The notes beneath the pieces were generated by a model that worked only from the letters and a program-made list of their open reading frames with translations, searched no databases and was not told the DNA's origin. Of a DNA stretch of 59,755 nt, positions 33,903 through 42,795 are shown piece after piece; positions within the stretch are counted from its first letter, which is position 1, and each line of letters opens with the position of its first letter. Origin of the DNA: Empedobacter sp036647415 (lineage in GTDB: Bacteria; Bacteroidota; Bacteroidia; Flavobacteriales; Weeksellaceae); NCBI RefSeq assembly GCF_036647415.1, contig NZ_JAVXKG010000021.1, forward strand, positions 1 to 59,755. Reading direction: 5' to 3'. The translations under genes were made by a program, and so were the position numbers.

Positions 33903-33972
33903 GTTCCAAAATTTTTACAAAAATGCATTAAATACAACTAATTCTCATTAATTTTAACCCAAAATCTACCAA

Positions 33973-34977
33973 ATGTTAAAAGTAGGAGTGATAGGTGCAG
34001 GACACCTTGGGAAAATTCATTTAAAATTATTAAATCAATCGGAAAAATACGAATTAATTGGCTTCTTTGACTCATTTGAAGAAAATGGAAAAAAAGTAGA
34101 AGCTGAATTTGGTTACAAATATTTTAGTTCGATGGATGATTTGATTGATGCAGTTGATGTTATAGATATTGTAACACCAACTTTATCGCATTATGAAGTT
34201 GCATTAAAAGTGATTGAAAAAAATAAACATTTTTTCATCGAAAAACCCGTTACACATACGTTAGAAGAAGCTGATCATTTGCTAAAATTGACAAATGAAA
34301 AAGGTCTTAAAGCGCAAGTTGGGCATGTAGAACGTTTCAATCCTGCATTTACAGCGGCTGCACCTTTTATAGACGAACCATTGTTTATAGAAACGCATCG
34401 TTTGGCAGAATTTAATCCACGTGGAACAGATGTTCCTGTTGTGTTAGATTTAATGATTCATGATTTGGATGTGATTTTATCAATCGTGAAATCAGAAATA
34501 AAATCAATTCATTCGTCTGGAGTTTCGGTGATTAGTGATACGCCTGATATTGCAAATGCACGTATTGAGTTTGAGAATGGTTGTGTTGTTAATGTTTCGA
34601 CAAGCAGAATGTCGATGAAAAATATGCGAAAAATGCGTGTTTTTCAACGAAATGCTTATATTTCGATTGATTTCTTGACAAAAAAGACGGAAATCATAAA
34701 AATGCACAAAGCGCCAGAAAATCCAAACGAATTTGCAATGATTTTGGAAAATGATAAAGGAGATCGTAGAGAAATTTGTTTTGAGCATCCAGAAGTTTTA
34801 CCAAATAATGCAATTTTAGATGAATTAGAAAGTTTTGCAGATTCTATCGAAAATAATTCTCCTATCAAAGTTTCGTTACAAGATGGACGAAATGCATTGA
34901 AAGTTGCGTTAGAAATTATTGCTTATTTTGAGAAAGAACAACAAGTTATCAAAAATCAAACAATAGATAAAGGATAA
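33973..34977 (+). CDS. Gfo/Idh/MocA-family NAD(P)-dependent oxidoreductase
   Basis: 334 residues. The N-terminal Rossmann fold carries GVIGAGHLGKIHLKLL, and the diagnostic EKP motif is in FIEKPVTHTLEEADHLL. The second domain begins at about residue 125 with VGHVERFNPAF and includes MIHDLDVILSIVKSEI, supplying the substrate-binding and catalytic lysine/histidine region. Family members oxidise or reduce sugars and cyclitols or biliverdin-like compounds; substrate cannot be predicted. Divergent from pcm. Confidence 0.88.
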   Translation: MLKVGVIGAGHLGKIHLKLLNQSEKYELIGFFDSFEENGKKVEAEFGYKYFSSMDDLIDAVDVIDIVTPTLSHYEVALKVIEKNKHFFIEKPVTHTLEEADHLLKLTNEKGLKAQVGHVERFNPAFTAAAPFIDEPLFIETHRLAEFNPRGTDVPVVLDLMIHDLDVILSIVKSEIKSIHSSGVSVISDTPDIANARIEFENGCVVNVSTSRMSMKNMRKMRVFQRNAYISIDFLTKKTEIIKMHKAPENPNEFAMILENDKGDRREICFEHPEVLPNNAILDELESFADSIENNSPIKVSLQDGRNALKVALEIIAYFEKEQQVIKNQTIDKG

Positions 34978-35000
34978 TTCGAAGTTAAAAGTACGAAATC

Positions 35001-35034
35001 TTGTCAAGCTGAATTTATTTCAGCTTCTCATCAA
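35001..35034 (-). repeat. Palindromic dispersed repeat, copy 2 (AAGCTGAA type)
   Basis: TTGTCAAGCTGAATTTA followed by TTTCAGCTTCTCATCAA is the reverse complement of the unit at 12508-12539 with two differences. It is intergenic, between the Gfo/Idh gene and the dehydrogenase. Confidence 0.7.
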
Positions 35035-35105
35035 AAAAGACTAAAAACGTACTTTGAATTTTGAATTACTAAAAATATAAATAATAAAAGCCAAACAAAC
35101 AAAAG

Positions 35106-35996
35106 ATGAAAAATATTACAGTTATTGGAGCAGGAACAATGGGAAATGGAATTGCTCATGTTTTCGCTCAATCAGGATTTAATGTTAATTTAGTTGACGT
35201 TTCTCAAGATAGTTTAGACCGTGGATTGAAAACTATTGCAGGAAATTTGGAACGTATGATTGCAAAAGCAAAAATTACAGAAGAAGATAAAACGGCAACT
35301 CTTAACAATATTACAACATACACAGATACAGCCGAAGCAGTAAAAAATGCAGATTTGGTTGTAGAAGCTGCAACAGAAAATTTAGATTTGAAATTAAAAA
35401 TCTTCAAACAAATTGATGAAGCTGCGCCTACCAATGCAATTTTAGCGTCAAATACGTCTTCTATTTCTATTACGAAGATTGCGTCTGTTACCAATCGTCC
35501 AAAACAAGTTATCGGAATGCATTTCATGAATCCCGTTCCTGTAATGACTTTGGTAGAAATTATCAGAGGTTATGACACGACAGATGAAGTAACAAATACG
35601 ATTATGGAAATGTCTACAAAATTAGGAAAAACGCCTGTTGAAGTAAACGATTATCCAGGTTTTATCGCCAACCGTATTTTGATGCCAATGATTAACGAAG
35701 CAATTTATTCGTTGTACGAAGGTGTTGCGGGCGTTAAACAAATAGACGAAGTAATGAAATTAGGAATGGCGCATCCAATGGGACCATTACAATTAGCAGA
35801 TTTTATTGGTTTGGACGTTTGTTTATCAATCTTAGAAGTTTTATATGACGGATTCAAAAATCCTAAATACGCACCTTGCCCGTTGTTAGTAAACATGGTA
35901 ACAGCAGGTAAAAAAGGAGTAAAATCTGGCGAAGGTTTCTATGATTATTCAGAATCGAAGAAAGCAGAAAAATTAGCTGTTCAGTTTGCGAAATAA
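35106..35996 (+). CDS. 3-hydroxyacyl/3-hydroxybutyryl-CoA dehydrogenase
   Basis: 296 residues, NAD(P)-dependent. The Rossmann motif is VIGAGTMGNGIAHVFAQSGF, the catalytic region has SNTSSISITKIA followed by IGMHFMNPVPVMTLVEII (His), and ANRILMPMINEAI and LGMAHPMGPLQLADFIG are in the C-terminal helical domain. It oxidises 3-hydroxybutyryl-CoA or longer substrates in fatty acid/butanoate metabolism. Its stop is 7 bp before the small PH-domain gene. Often labelled Hbd or PaaH; specificity unresolved. Confidence 0.92.
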   Translation: MKNITVIGAGTMGNGIAHVFAQSGFNVNLVDVSQDSLDRGLKTIAGNLERMIAKAKITEEDKTATLNNITTYTDTAEAVKNADLVVEAATENLDLKLKIFKQIDEAAPTNAILASNTSSISITKIASVTNRPKQVIGMHFMNPVPVMTLVEIIRGYDTTDEVTNTIMEMSTKLGKTPVEVNDYPGFIANRILMPMINEAIYSLYEGVAGVKQIDEVMKLGMAHPMGPLQLADFIGLDVCLSILEVLYDGFKNPKYAPCPLLVNMVTAGKKGVKSGEGFYDYSESKKAEKLAVQFAK

Positions 35997-36003
35997 TAAT
36001 TAA

Positions 36004-36426
36004 ATGACAGCGGTTAAAAAAATATATACATCTAAAATAAGTTTAGGTATATTGATTTTTATAATCCTTGTATTTGTTATTTCAGGTTTTGTAATAATAG
36101 ATTCAAATATTAAAAATAATTTTGGTGTAGTTGTTTATGTGTTAACAATTTTATTTATCGTATATCTTTTTGTAACAACAAATTATACGATTTATAATCA
36201 ACAAACATTAATTGTGAAATCAGGTTTTTTAGTGAATAAAAAGATTGATATAAATTCAATCACAAAAATTTCTAAAACCAATAATCCAATAAGTTCACCA
36301 GCTTTATCATTAGATAGAATTGAAATATTTTATAATAAATATGATTCAGTAATAATTTCGCCTAAAAATGAACAAGAATTTATTCAAGATTTACAAAAAA
36401 TAAATTCATCCATTATTATTGATTAA
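36004..36426 (+). CDS. Small membrane protein with bacterial PH-like (SunI/YnzG-type) domain
   Basis: 140 residues: two hydrophobic helices (about 11-33 and 42-60), then a soluble domain of beta strands with YTIYNQQTLIVKSGFLVNKK, IDINSITKISKTNNP and ISPKNEQEFIQDLQKIN. This is the layout of the SunI-like bacterial PH-domain family. It probably faces the cytoplasm. It follows the hydroxyacyl-CoA dehydrogenase by 7 bp, so they share a transcript, without an obvious functional link. Confidence 0.7.
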   Translation: MTAVKKIYTSKISLGILIFIILVFVISGFVIIDSNIKNNFGVVVYVLTILFIVYLFVTTNYTIYNQQTLIVKSGFLVNKKIDINSITKISKTNNPISSPALSLDRIEIFYNKYDSVIISPKNEQEFIQDLQKINSSIIID

Positions 36427-36428
36427 GC

Positions 36429-36493
36429 AAAAATAGTCAAAACAAAAAAGCGTTACTTTTCGGGTAACGCTTTTTATTTTGAAAACTATTTTT
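36429..36493 (+). repeat. Dispersed palindromic element, copy A
   Basis: About 65 bp forming a long imperfect inverted repeat: outer AAAAATAGTC / ACTATTTTTA, then AAAAAGCGTTAC around a short loop and GTAACGCTTTTT. A near-identical unit occurs at 50605-50670 in the opposite orientation. It touches the tpx stop codon and may also act as terminator for both flanking genes. Confidence 0.75.
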
Positions 36494-36494
36494 A

Positions 36495-36995
36495 TTATTT
36501 TATAGCAGCCAAAGCATCTTTGTAATCTGGTTCTTGAGCAATTTCCGGAACCAATTCTGTGTAAGCAACTTCTCCGTTTGGATTAATCACTACAACAGCG
36601 CGAGCAAGCAAGCCATTCAATGGTCCATCAACCATTTTTACACCATAAGCATTTACAAATTCATCTGTTTTAAAATCAGACAAAGTCACAACATTTTCTA
36701 AACCTTCTGCTGCACAAAAACGAGATAAAGCAAATGGTAAATCCTTAGAAATACACAAAACTACAGTGTTCTCTGCAGAAGAAACTTCTTTATTGAATGT
36801 ACGAACAGATTGCGCACAAACACCAGTATCTACACTAGGAAAAATATTTAAGACAACATTTTTACCAGCATAGTCAGCCAAGGTTTTTTCGCTTAAATCA
36901 GCAGCTGTTAATGCAAAACTTGGTGCTTTTTCTCCTACCGTTGGTAAACTTCCACCTGTGTGAATTGGATTTCCTTTAAATGTAATTTCAGCCAT
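36495..36995 (-). CDS. tpx: Thiol peroxidase (atypical 2-Cys peroxiredoxin)
   Basis: 166 residues. Reduces lipid and other hydroperoxides at the expense of thioredoxin. The catalytic site is NIFPSVDTGVCAQSVRTFNK (peroxidatic Cys near residue 60) and the resolving Cys is in LSRFCAAEGL near residue 94. The family N-terminus TFKGNPIHTGGSLP is present. The gene is transcribed divergently from the aminotransferase. Intact and of standard length. Confidence 0.95.
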   Translation of the reverse strand: MAEITFKGNPIHTGGSLPTVGEKAPSFALTAADLSEKTLADYAGKNVVLNIFPSVDTGVCAQSVRTFNKEVSSAENTVVLCISKDLPFALSRFCAAEGLENVVTLSDFKTDEFVNAYGVKMVDGPLNGLLARAVVVINPNGEVAYTELVPEIAQEPDYKDALAAIK

Positions 36996-37104
36996 AATAT
37001 TCTTATTTATTTAGATTTTTAATGATTAAAAGTAACAAAATAATACGTAGAAAAAAGTATCTTCGCATTAATAATTTATTACACACAAATAACTCACAAA
37101 TATT

Positions 37105-38286
37105 ATGCAACTTTCAAAACGTTTACAAAATTTGAAACCATCTGCAACAATTGCAATGTCTGCAAAAGCAAGAGAATTAAAACAACAAGGTATTGATGTT
37201 ATCAGTTTAAGTATTGGTGAACCTGATTTTAATACACCTGATTTTATCAAAGAGGCAGCCAAAAAAGCAATTGACGAAAATTATTCGGGATATCCACCTA
37301 TTGCTGGTTATGCAGATTTAAAAGAGGCAGTGATTACGAAATTTAAACGTGATAATAATATTGAGTATACAGCAGATCAAATTGTAGTTTCAACAGGAGC
37401 AAAACAATCTATTTACAATGTAATACAATCTATTATAGATGAAGGAGCAGAAGTTATTATTCCGACACCATATTGGGTTTCTTATTCTGATATTGTAGAA
37501 TTATCAGGAGGAACACCCGTTTTTGTAGAAGGAACTTTAGAAGCTGATTTCAAAATTACACCAGCTCAATTAGAGGCTGCTATTACAGATAAAACAAGAG
37601 CAATTATTTATTCATCTCCATGTAATCCATCAGGATCTGTTTATACAGGAGAAGAACTAAAAGCTTTAGCACAAGTTTTAGCAAAACATCCAAATGTTAT
37701 CATTATTTCAGATGAAATTTATGAGCACATTGTTTATGGAGAAAAAAATATTTCGATAGCATCTTTTCCAGAAGTTTATAACCAAACTGTAACAATTAAC
37801 GGTTTAGCAAAAGCATTTGCAATGACAGGTTGGAGAATTGGTTATATCGGAGCGCCAGCTTGGTTAGCAAAAGCATGCGAAACATTACAAGGTCAAGTTA
37901 CTTCTGGAGCAAATTCTATTGCACAACGTGCTGCAATTACAGCTTTAGAAGCAGATCCAAGCTCTTTACAATATATGATTGATGCATTTGCAGAACGTCG
38001 TGAATTGATGTTAGGTTGGGCAAGAGAAATTCCTACGTTTAAAGTAAACGAGCCAAAAGGAGCATTTTATTTATTTCCAGATGTAACAGCAACTTTTGGG
38101 AATACTTACAAAGGTGTAACAATAAACAATGCAGATGATTTGGCATTGTATTTATTAGAATATGCACAAGTTGCAGTAGTTTCTGGTTCGGCATTTGGTT
38201 CTAACAATTGTATTCGTATGTCGTATGCAGCATCTGTAGAAGAACTGCAAGAAGCGATGACGCGCATCAAAAATGCTTTAGCGTAA
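37105..38286 (+). CDS. Aspartate/aromatic-type aminotransferase (class I)
   Basis: 393 residues, PLP-dependent. SLSIGEPDFNTPDFIKEAA is the family N-terminus; VVSTGAKQSIYNV, SSPCNPSGSVYTGEE, IISDEIYEHIVYG, the PLP lysine in INGLAKAFAMTGWRIGYIG and the C-terminal NNCIRMSYAAS (Arg for the carboxylate) follow. It matches aspartate aminotransferases of the AspB/AspC-Ib type. A near-consensus TATCTTCG lies 40 nt upstream. A strong terminator follows. Precise amino-acid preference is not certain. Confidence 0.9.
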   Translation: MQLSKRLQNLKPSATIAMSAKARELKQQGIDVISLSIGEPDFNTPDFIKEAAKKAIDENYSGYPPIAGYADLKEAVITKFKRDNNIEYTADQIVVSTGAKQSIYNVIQSIIDEGAEVIIPTPYWVSYSDIVELSGGTPVFVEGTLEADFKITPAQLEAAITDKTRAIIYSSPCNPSGSVYTGEELKALAQVLAKHPNVIIISDEIYEHIVYGEKNISIASFPEVYNQTVTINGLAKAFAMTGWRIGYIGAPAWLAKACETLQGQVTSGANSIAQRAAITALEADPSSLQYMIDAFAERRELMLGWAREIPTFKVNEPKGAFYLFPDVTATFGNTYKGVTINNADDLALYLLEYAQVAVVSGSAFGSNNCIRMSYAASVEELQEAMTRIKNALA

Positions 38287-38311
38287 TTCAAAATCAAAAT
38301 ATAAAACAGAT

Positions 38312-38342
38312 AAATCCTCAAGTTTTGCTTGAGGATTTTTTT
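38312..38342 (+). terminator. Intrinsic terminator of the aminotransferase gene
   Basis: Arms AAATCCTCAAG and CTTGAGGATTT around a 5-nt loop, with seven Ts. Confidence 0.88.
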
Positions 38343-38442
38343 ATTTGAGATAATTTTATGTTTTTTTTGAATTTAATTTTAATGAATTTCAATCAATTAG
38401 CCTATATGAGTGAGTTTTTATTGTATATTTTTTAAAAAATAT

Positions 38443-38474
38443 TTGTTTTAATCAAAAATAACCTCTTATATTTG
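38443..38474 (+). promoter_or_regulatory. Promoter of tRNA-Met
   Basis: TTG at 38443-38445, 21-nt spacer, TATATTTG at 38467-38474: a full Bacteroidota promoter 15 nt before the mature tRNA. Confidence 0.8.
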
Positions 38475-38489
38475 CACCACCAAAAACAA

Positions 38490-38563
38490 GGCGAGGTAGC
38501 TCAGATGGTTAGAGCGCAGGATTCATAACCCTGAGGTCGGCAGTTCGATTCTGCTCTTCGCTA
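38490..38563 (+). tRNA. tRNA-Met (CAT anticodon)
   Basis: A 74-nt cloverleaf without encoded CCA: acceptor GGCGAGG pairs with CTTCGCT (G-T at 1-72 and 6-67), D arm GCTC, anticodon loop TTCATAA, T loop TTCGATT and discriminator A. The G-T pair at 1-72 argues against an initiator, which has a mismatch there. Elongator Met is most likely; a tRNA-Ile with lysidine-modified CAT cannot be fully excluded by eye. Confidence 0.93.
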
Positions 38564-38570
38564 CAAGATT

Positions 38571-38607
38571 AAGGCAAATTCAAGATAATTGAATTTGCCT
38601 TTTTTTA
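38571..38607 (+). terminator. tRNA terminator
   Basis: Arms AAGGCAAATTCAA and TTGAATTTGCCTT with a 5-nt loop, then seven Ts. Confidence 0.9.
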
Positions 38608-38667
38608 TTATCACAAAATTTTATAACACTTCTGATGATAATCATCGATTAATATATTCAAAATCTG

Positions 38668-38675
38668 TAAATTTG
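38668..38675 (+). promoter_or_regulatory. Bacteroidota -7 box
   Basis: TAAATTTG, 36 nt before the ferredoxin reductase-like gene; no good -33 element is seen. Confidence 0.5.
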
Positions 38676-38711
38676 CAATCAATTTAGTAACATTCTAAAT
38701 AAATTTTAAAA

Positions 38712-39764
38712 ATGATTCAAACAGATATAATTATAATTGGAGCAGGACCAACGGGTCTTTTTGCTGTTTTCGAAGCTGGTTTATTAAAATTAAGGTGTCA
38801 TATTATTGATGCTTTACCACAACCAGGTGGTCAGTTAACAGAGCTTTATCCAAAAAAACCAATTTTTGATATTCCAGGTTATCCTTCTGTTGGTGCTGGC
38901 GAATTGATTGATAATTTGATGGATCAAATTAAACAATTTGAACCAGGTTTTACATTAAGCGAACAAGCAACAACAATAGATAAGCAGGAAGATGGCTCTT
39001 TTATTGTTACCACAAATCGTGGGACACAGATACATGGAAAAGCTGTTGCAATTGCAGGAGGATTAGGATCTTTTGAACCTCGTAAACCAGTTATTGAGAA
39101 TATTGCGAATTATGAAGAAAAAGGAGTCGAATATTTTGTTCGTGATCCTGAAATGTTTCGCGATAAAAAAATTGTAATTGCTGGTGGTGGAGATTCTGCT
39201 TTGGATTGGTCAATTTTCTTAGCCGAAGTAGCTGCCGATGTAACACTGATTCATAGAAGAAATGAATTTCGTGGAGCTTTAGATTCTGTTGATAAAGTGA
39301 TTGAATTAAAAAAATCTGGAAAAATAAATCTAATAACACCTGCAGAAATTGTAGGAATAAAAGGAGAAGATAAGGTAGAAGGTTTGGTAATTGAAAAAGA
39401 AGGTGAAACTTTTGAAATCGAAACCGATTATTTTATTCCTTTATTTGGTCTTTCTCCGAAATTAGGTCCAATTGCAAATTGGGGATTAGAGATTGAAAAA
39501 AATGCAATTAAAGTGAACAATGCGTTAGATTATCAAACAAATATCGAAGGTATTTATGCTATTGGTGATGTAAATACATATCCGGGTAAATTAAAATTAA
39601 TTTTATGTGGTTTTCACGAAGCAACCTTGATGTGTCAATCTGTTTATAATCGTTTAAATCCAGGTAAAAAGTTTGTCTTAAAATATACAACAGTTTCTGG
39701 TGTTGATGGTTTTGACGGAACACGAAAAGAAGCTGAAAAAGCAGTTGTGAAAGCAATAGATTAA
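38712..39764 (+). CDS. Ferredoxin--NADP+ reductase, thioredoxin-reductase-like
   Basis: 350 residues of the TrxR-like FNR type. FAD-binding IIIGAGPTGLFAVFEAGLL, the glycine-rich GGQLTELYPKKPIFDIPGYP, and the NADPH-binding VIAGGGDSALDWSIFLAEVA with HRRNEFRG are present. It lacks the CxxC redox pair of thioredoxin reductases; at that position the NADP domain reads without cysteines. It is therefore an electron donor reductase rather than a thiol reductase. A ferredoxin gene occurs 7.5 kb downstream. Own -7 box, strong terminator. Confidence 0.88.
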   Translation: MIQTDIIIIGAGPTGLFAVFEAGLLKLRCHIIDALPQPGGQLTELYPKKPIFDIPGYPSVGAGELIDNLMDQIKQFEPGFTLSEQATTIDKQEDGSFIVTTNRGTQIHGKAVAIAGGLGSFEPRKPVIENIANYEEKGVEYFVRDPEMFRDKKIVIAGGGDSALDWSIFLAEVAADVTLIHRRNEFRGALDSVDKVIELKKSGKINLITPAEIVGIKGEDKVEGLVIEKEGETFEIETDYFIPLFGLSPKLGPIANWGLEIEKNAIKVNNALDYQTNIEGIYAIGDVNTYPGKLKLILCGFHEATLMCQSVYNRLNPGKKFVLKYTTVSGVDGFDGTRKEAEKAVVKAID

Positions 39765-39789
39765 ATAGATTACTTTTTAAAAAATTTTA

Positions 39790-39824
39790 AAAAACCTTTT
39801 ACGTAAAAGTAAAAGGTTTTTTTT
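39790..39824 (+). terminator. Intrinsic terminator
   Basis: Arms AAAACCTTTTAC and GTAAAAGGTTTT around a 6-nt loop, with T tail. Confidence 0.85.
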
Positions 39825-39948
39825 GTTTTATAATAAAAAAATGTGTTTTAAATATTTTAAAAAAAAAATTAGTTAAGATGTTGATCATATATAAGATAAG
39901 GATAGTGTACTAGATAATTATTATATTCGTTTAATTAATTAACTATTT

Positions 39949-42795
39949 ATGAATAAAATTTTACTTATTTGTTCACTATTGTGTGGATGCTCCTCTAGCT
40001 TGTTAGCTCAAGATTCTACTATTAAATTTTCAATTCTTGATATAGATTCTAAAGAAGGAGCTAATATTAATATGATAACTTCTTTAGACAATAAGATTGC
40101 TTTTGTGGCAGAAAGAAAATCTGGAGAAAGAAAACTTTTTACTTACAATGAACAAAATGGAATTAATGAGTTATTAAAAAAAGATGATTTTGGAATCTTG
40201 AGTTCCAATAAATCACTTGTGAAATTAAATATTAATAATTTATTTTTTGTATCTGAGAAAAATAGTAAATCATATTTAAATATAGTAAACCTTCAAAATT
40301 CAGAAGCTCAAGAAATTAAAGAATTATTTTATTTTGATAATGAGTATGCTTTATATCAAGATAAATTATTTTATTTGGCTAAAGAATCTAACAATAGTTC
40401 TAAGAAAAATATTTATGTATCAGATGGTACTAAAAATGGTACAAAAATTATTGTTACAGAAAATTTGTCTGATATAAGAAACCTAAAGAATAGCAATAAC
40501 GAGTTGCTTTTTACTGCAACAGAGAATAGCATTATACAAATTTATAAGATTACTGAAGATTTAAAAGTAAAAAAAATATCAGATTTTACGTCATCTTTTT
40601 CAGGATTTAGTGAAGCGATAAGTTTTAATAATAGTTATTATATAGGTACAAGTAATTATGTAGATTTTCCTGAAATAAAGAAGTGTACAAATGGAAAATG
40701 TGAAACTTTTTTAAAGTATAAAAATAATAATATTGCGACAAATTTTAATTCATTTATTTTTGATAATAGATTATATTTTGGCTATACTAAAGGCGAGTCT
40801 TACGAAGATCTAAATGAATTATACTCGACTGATGGAACAGTAGGAAATACAGTGAAAGTTGATACTGAAAATCAAAAAACGTATTTGTTAGACAATAAGT
40901 TGAAGTATATAAATTTTAAAAATAACATCTATATTATTCTACAGGAAGTTATTGGAGGTCAGTATTCTAATTCTCTTTTTAAGCTAGAAAACAATCAGTT
41001 AAAAAAGTTTTATACTATTTATAGTACTTATAGTGATTTATATGCTTCGGAAAATAATATTTATTTTTTAGGGAATAATTATGAAGATTATAATAATATT
41101 AAATTAATCAAAAGTGATGGGACAATTACAGGAACGTTAGCTGTTGATGAAACGAAAAATTACTCAAATTCATTAGGAATAATTAATAATAATATTTACT
41201 ATCAAAAAAGCGATGAATTGAATGGTAACGAATTATGGACTTATGATGAGAATACAAATACAAATAAGTTTATTCGTAATATAAATTATCAGAATAGCGG
41301 AGAAGTTATAGATATGACGCCTATTGGTAATAATGTATTTTTTAAAGGAAATATTAATAAAGCATATAGTACTTCTGGATCTGTAGTTGTCAATCATCCA
41401 ACTAGTTTAGAAAAAGAGTCTTATGGTAAACAATCTTTTATTGAAAGTAATGATGATGTAATTTCTGTATCATCAATTGCGGAGAAACATGTTTTTTCTA
41501 TCTTAAATGAAAGCACTCAGAAATTTGACCCAATTTTAACAGTTTCCACAGGATTTGAAGGATATCCTAACTTGATACAAACAATAGGAGATAATGTCTA
41601 TTTTAAATCACATCACATCAATGATCCTAAACAGTATTATAATTTACAGCTTAATTATTTTAATAAAAAAACAAAAGAAATTGGAGCTGTTAAGAAACCT
41701 GACAATACATTTATTCAGAAATTAGGTTCTAATTATACAGGATTATACGAGTATAACGGAAATTATTATTACACAACAGACGGTGATAATAAAGGGACAA
41801 TATTACAATTAAATCCCACAATAAATACAACATCTATAGCATATCAATTTAAATCTGGATATGATTCTGATCAAGCTATTTTTGTAGCAAAATTTAAAGA
41901 TAAAATAATTGTAGAGCATGCAGGTCAATTGTATTATTTTGATGGACAAACTATGACAAAATTTGCAGATGGTAAAGGTCTAAAACTATATTTTCCTAAA
42001 AAAATAAGTCAAAATACATACGCTACAATTAATGATAAATTATTGTTTTTGAAACCTACAGCTAATGATTATATTTTTGAATTATGGTCTACAGATGGAA
42101 AGAACGAAGAAAATTTGAAACTGAATTTGGAGGAGAATTTACATTCATTTCAAAATTGTAACAATAAATTCTACTTTGTTGCAGGTAAATATTTATATGA
42201 AACGAATGGAAGTGCTATTGGTACAAAATTTATAGATATTATGGATCATGGTTATAATATTAATTACACTTCAATCAAATGTTATAAAGATAATTTGTTT
42301 TATGTAGGAGATTATTATGGTAGTAAGATTAATGTGATAAATGGTAATGATAATAAAGCATTTGATATAAAATTTAATGAATTGCCAGATTTAGTTTTAA
42401 ATCTTAATTATGTTTACGATATGGAGATTATTAATGATAAAGTTTTTCTTAACATGTATCATCATTATGCAGGTAAAGAAGTGTTTGTTACTAATTTTAA
42501 AGATTTTAATTTAGCAGATTTATCAATAAATGATCAAGATAATCAAAACTATAAAAAAGATAAAATATTAGTATACCCAAATCCTTTTGATAATCAACTA
42601 ACAATAAAAAGAAATAGTAACGAAGTAATAAAAGAGGTAAGATTATATGATTTACTTGGAAAAATAATTTTCACAAAAAAAATAAATAACCAAGAGGTAA
42701 AGCTATCTACGGAACAATTAAAACAAGGAGTTTATTTATTACAAACAATAACAACCGACAATAAAATTTATACGAATAAGCTAATTAAAAACTAA
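39949..42795 (+). CDS. Large T9SS-secreted repeat protein, copy 1
   Basis: 948 residues. Signal peptide (MNKILLICSLLCGCSSSLLA, then Q) with two cysteines. The body is a long array of beta-strand repeats resembling a propeller, with partly conserved DGT-x-x-GT units (NIYVSDGTKNGTKII, NELYSTDGTVGNT, KLIKSDGTITGTLAV). The C-terminal about 75 residues are a type A T9SS sorting domain (VYPNPFDNQLTIKR, VRLYDLLGKIIFTKK, QLKQGVYLLQT, YTNKLIKN). It is thus exported across the outer membrane and probably attached there. It overlaps the next gene by one base (TAATG). Function unknown; adhesin or surface enzyme scaffold possible. Confidence 0.85.
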   Translation: MNKILLICSLLCGCSSSLLAQDSTIKFSILDIDSKEGANINMITSLDNKIAFVAERKSGERKLFTYNEQNGINELLKKDDFGILSSNKSLVKLNINNLFFVSEKNSKSYLNIVNLQNSEAQEIKELFYFDNEYALYQDKLFYLAKESNNSSKKNIYVSDGTKNGTKIIVTENLSDIRNLKNSNNELLFTATENSIIQIYKITEDLKVKKISDFTSSFSGFSEAISFNNSYYIGTSNYVDFPEIKKCTNGKCETFLKYKNNNIATNFNSFIFDNRLYFGYTKGESYEDLNELYSTDGTVGNTVKVDTENQKTYLLDNKLKYINFKNNIYIILQEVIGGQYSNSLFKLENNQLKKFYTIYSTYSDLYASENNIYFLGNNYEDYNNIKLIKSDGTITGTLAVDETKNYSNSLGIINNNIYYQKSDELNGNELWTYDENTNTNKFIRNINYQNSGEVIDMTPIGNNVFFKGNINKAYSTSGSVVVNHPTSLEKESYGKQSFIESNDDVISVSSIAEKHVFSILNESTQKFDPILTVSTGFEGYPNLIQTIGDNVYFKSHHINDPKQYYNLQLNYFNKKTKEIGAVKKPDNTFIQKLGSNYTGLYEYNGNYYYTTDGDNKGTILQLNPTINTTSIAYQFKSGYDSDQAIFVAKFKDKIIVEHAGQLYYFDGQTMTKFADGKGLKLYFPKKISQNTYATINDKLLFLKPTANDYIFELWSTDGKNEENLKLNLEENLHSFQNCNNKFYFVAGKYLYETNGSAIGTKFIDIMDHGYNINYTSIKCYKDNLFYVGDYYGSKINVINGNDNKAFDIKFNELPDLVLNLNYVYDMEIINDKVFLNMYHHYAGKEVFVTNFKDFNLADLSINDQDNQNYKKDKILVYPNPFDNQLTIKRNSNEVIKEVRLYDLLGKIIFTKKINNQEVKLSTEQLKQGVYLLQTITTDNKIYTNKLIKN

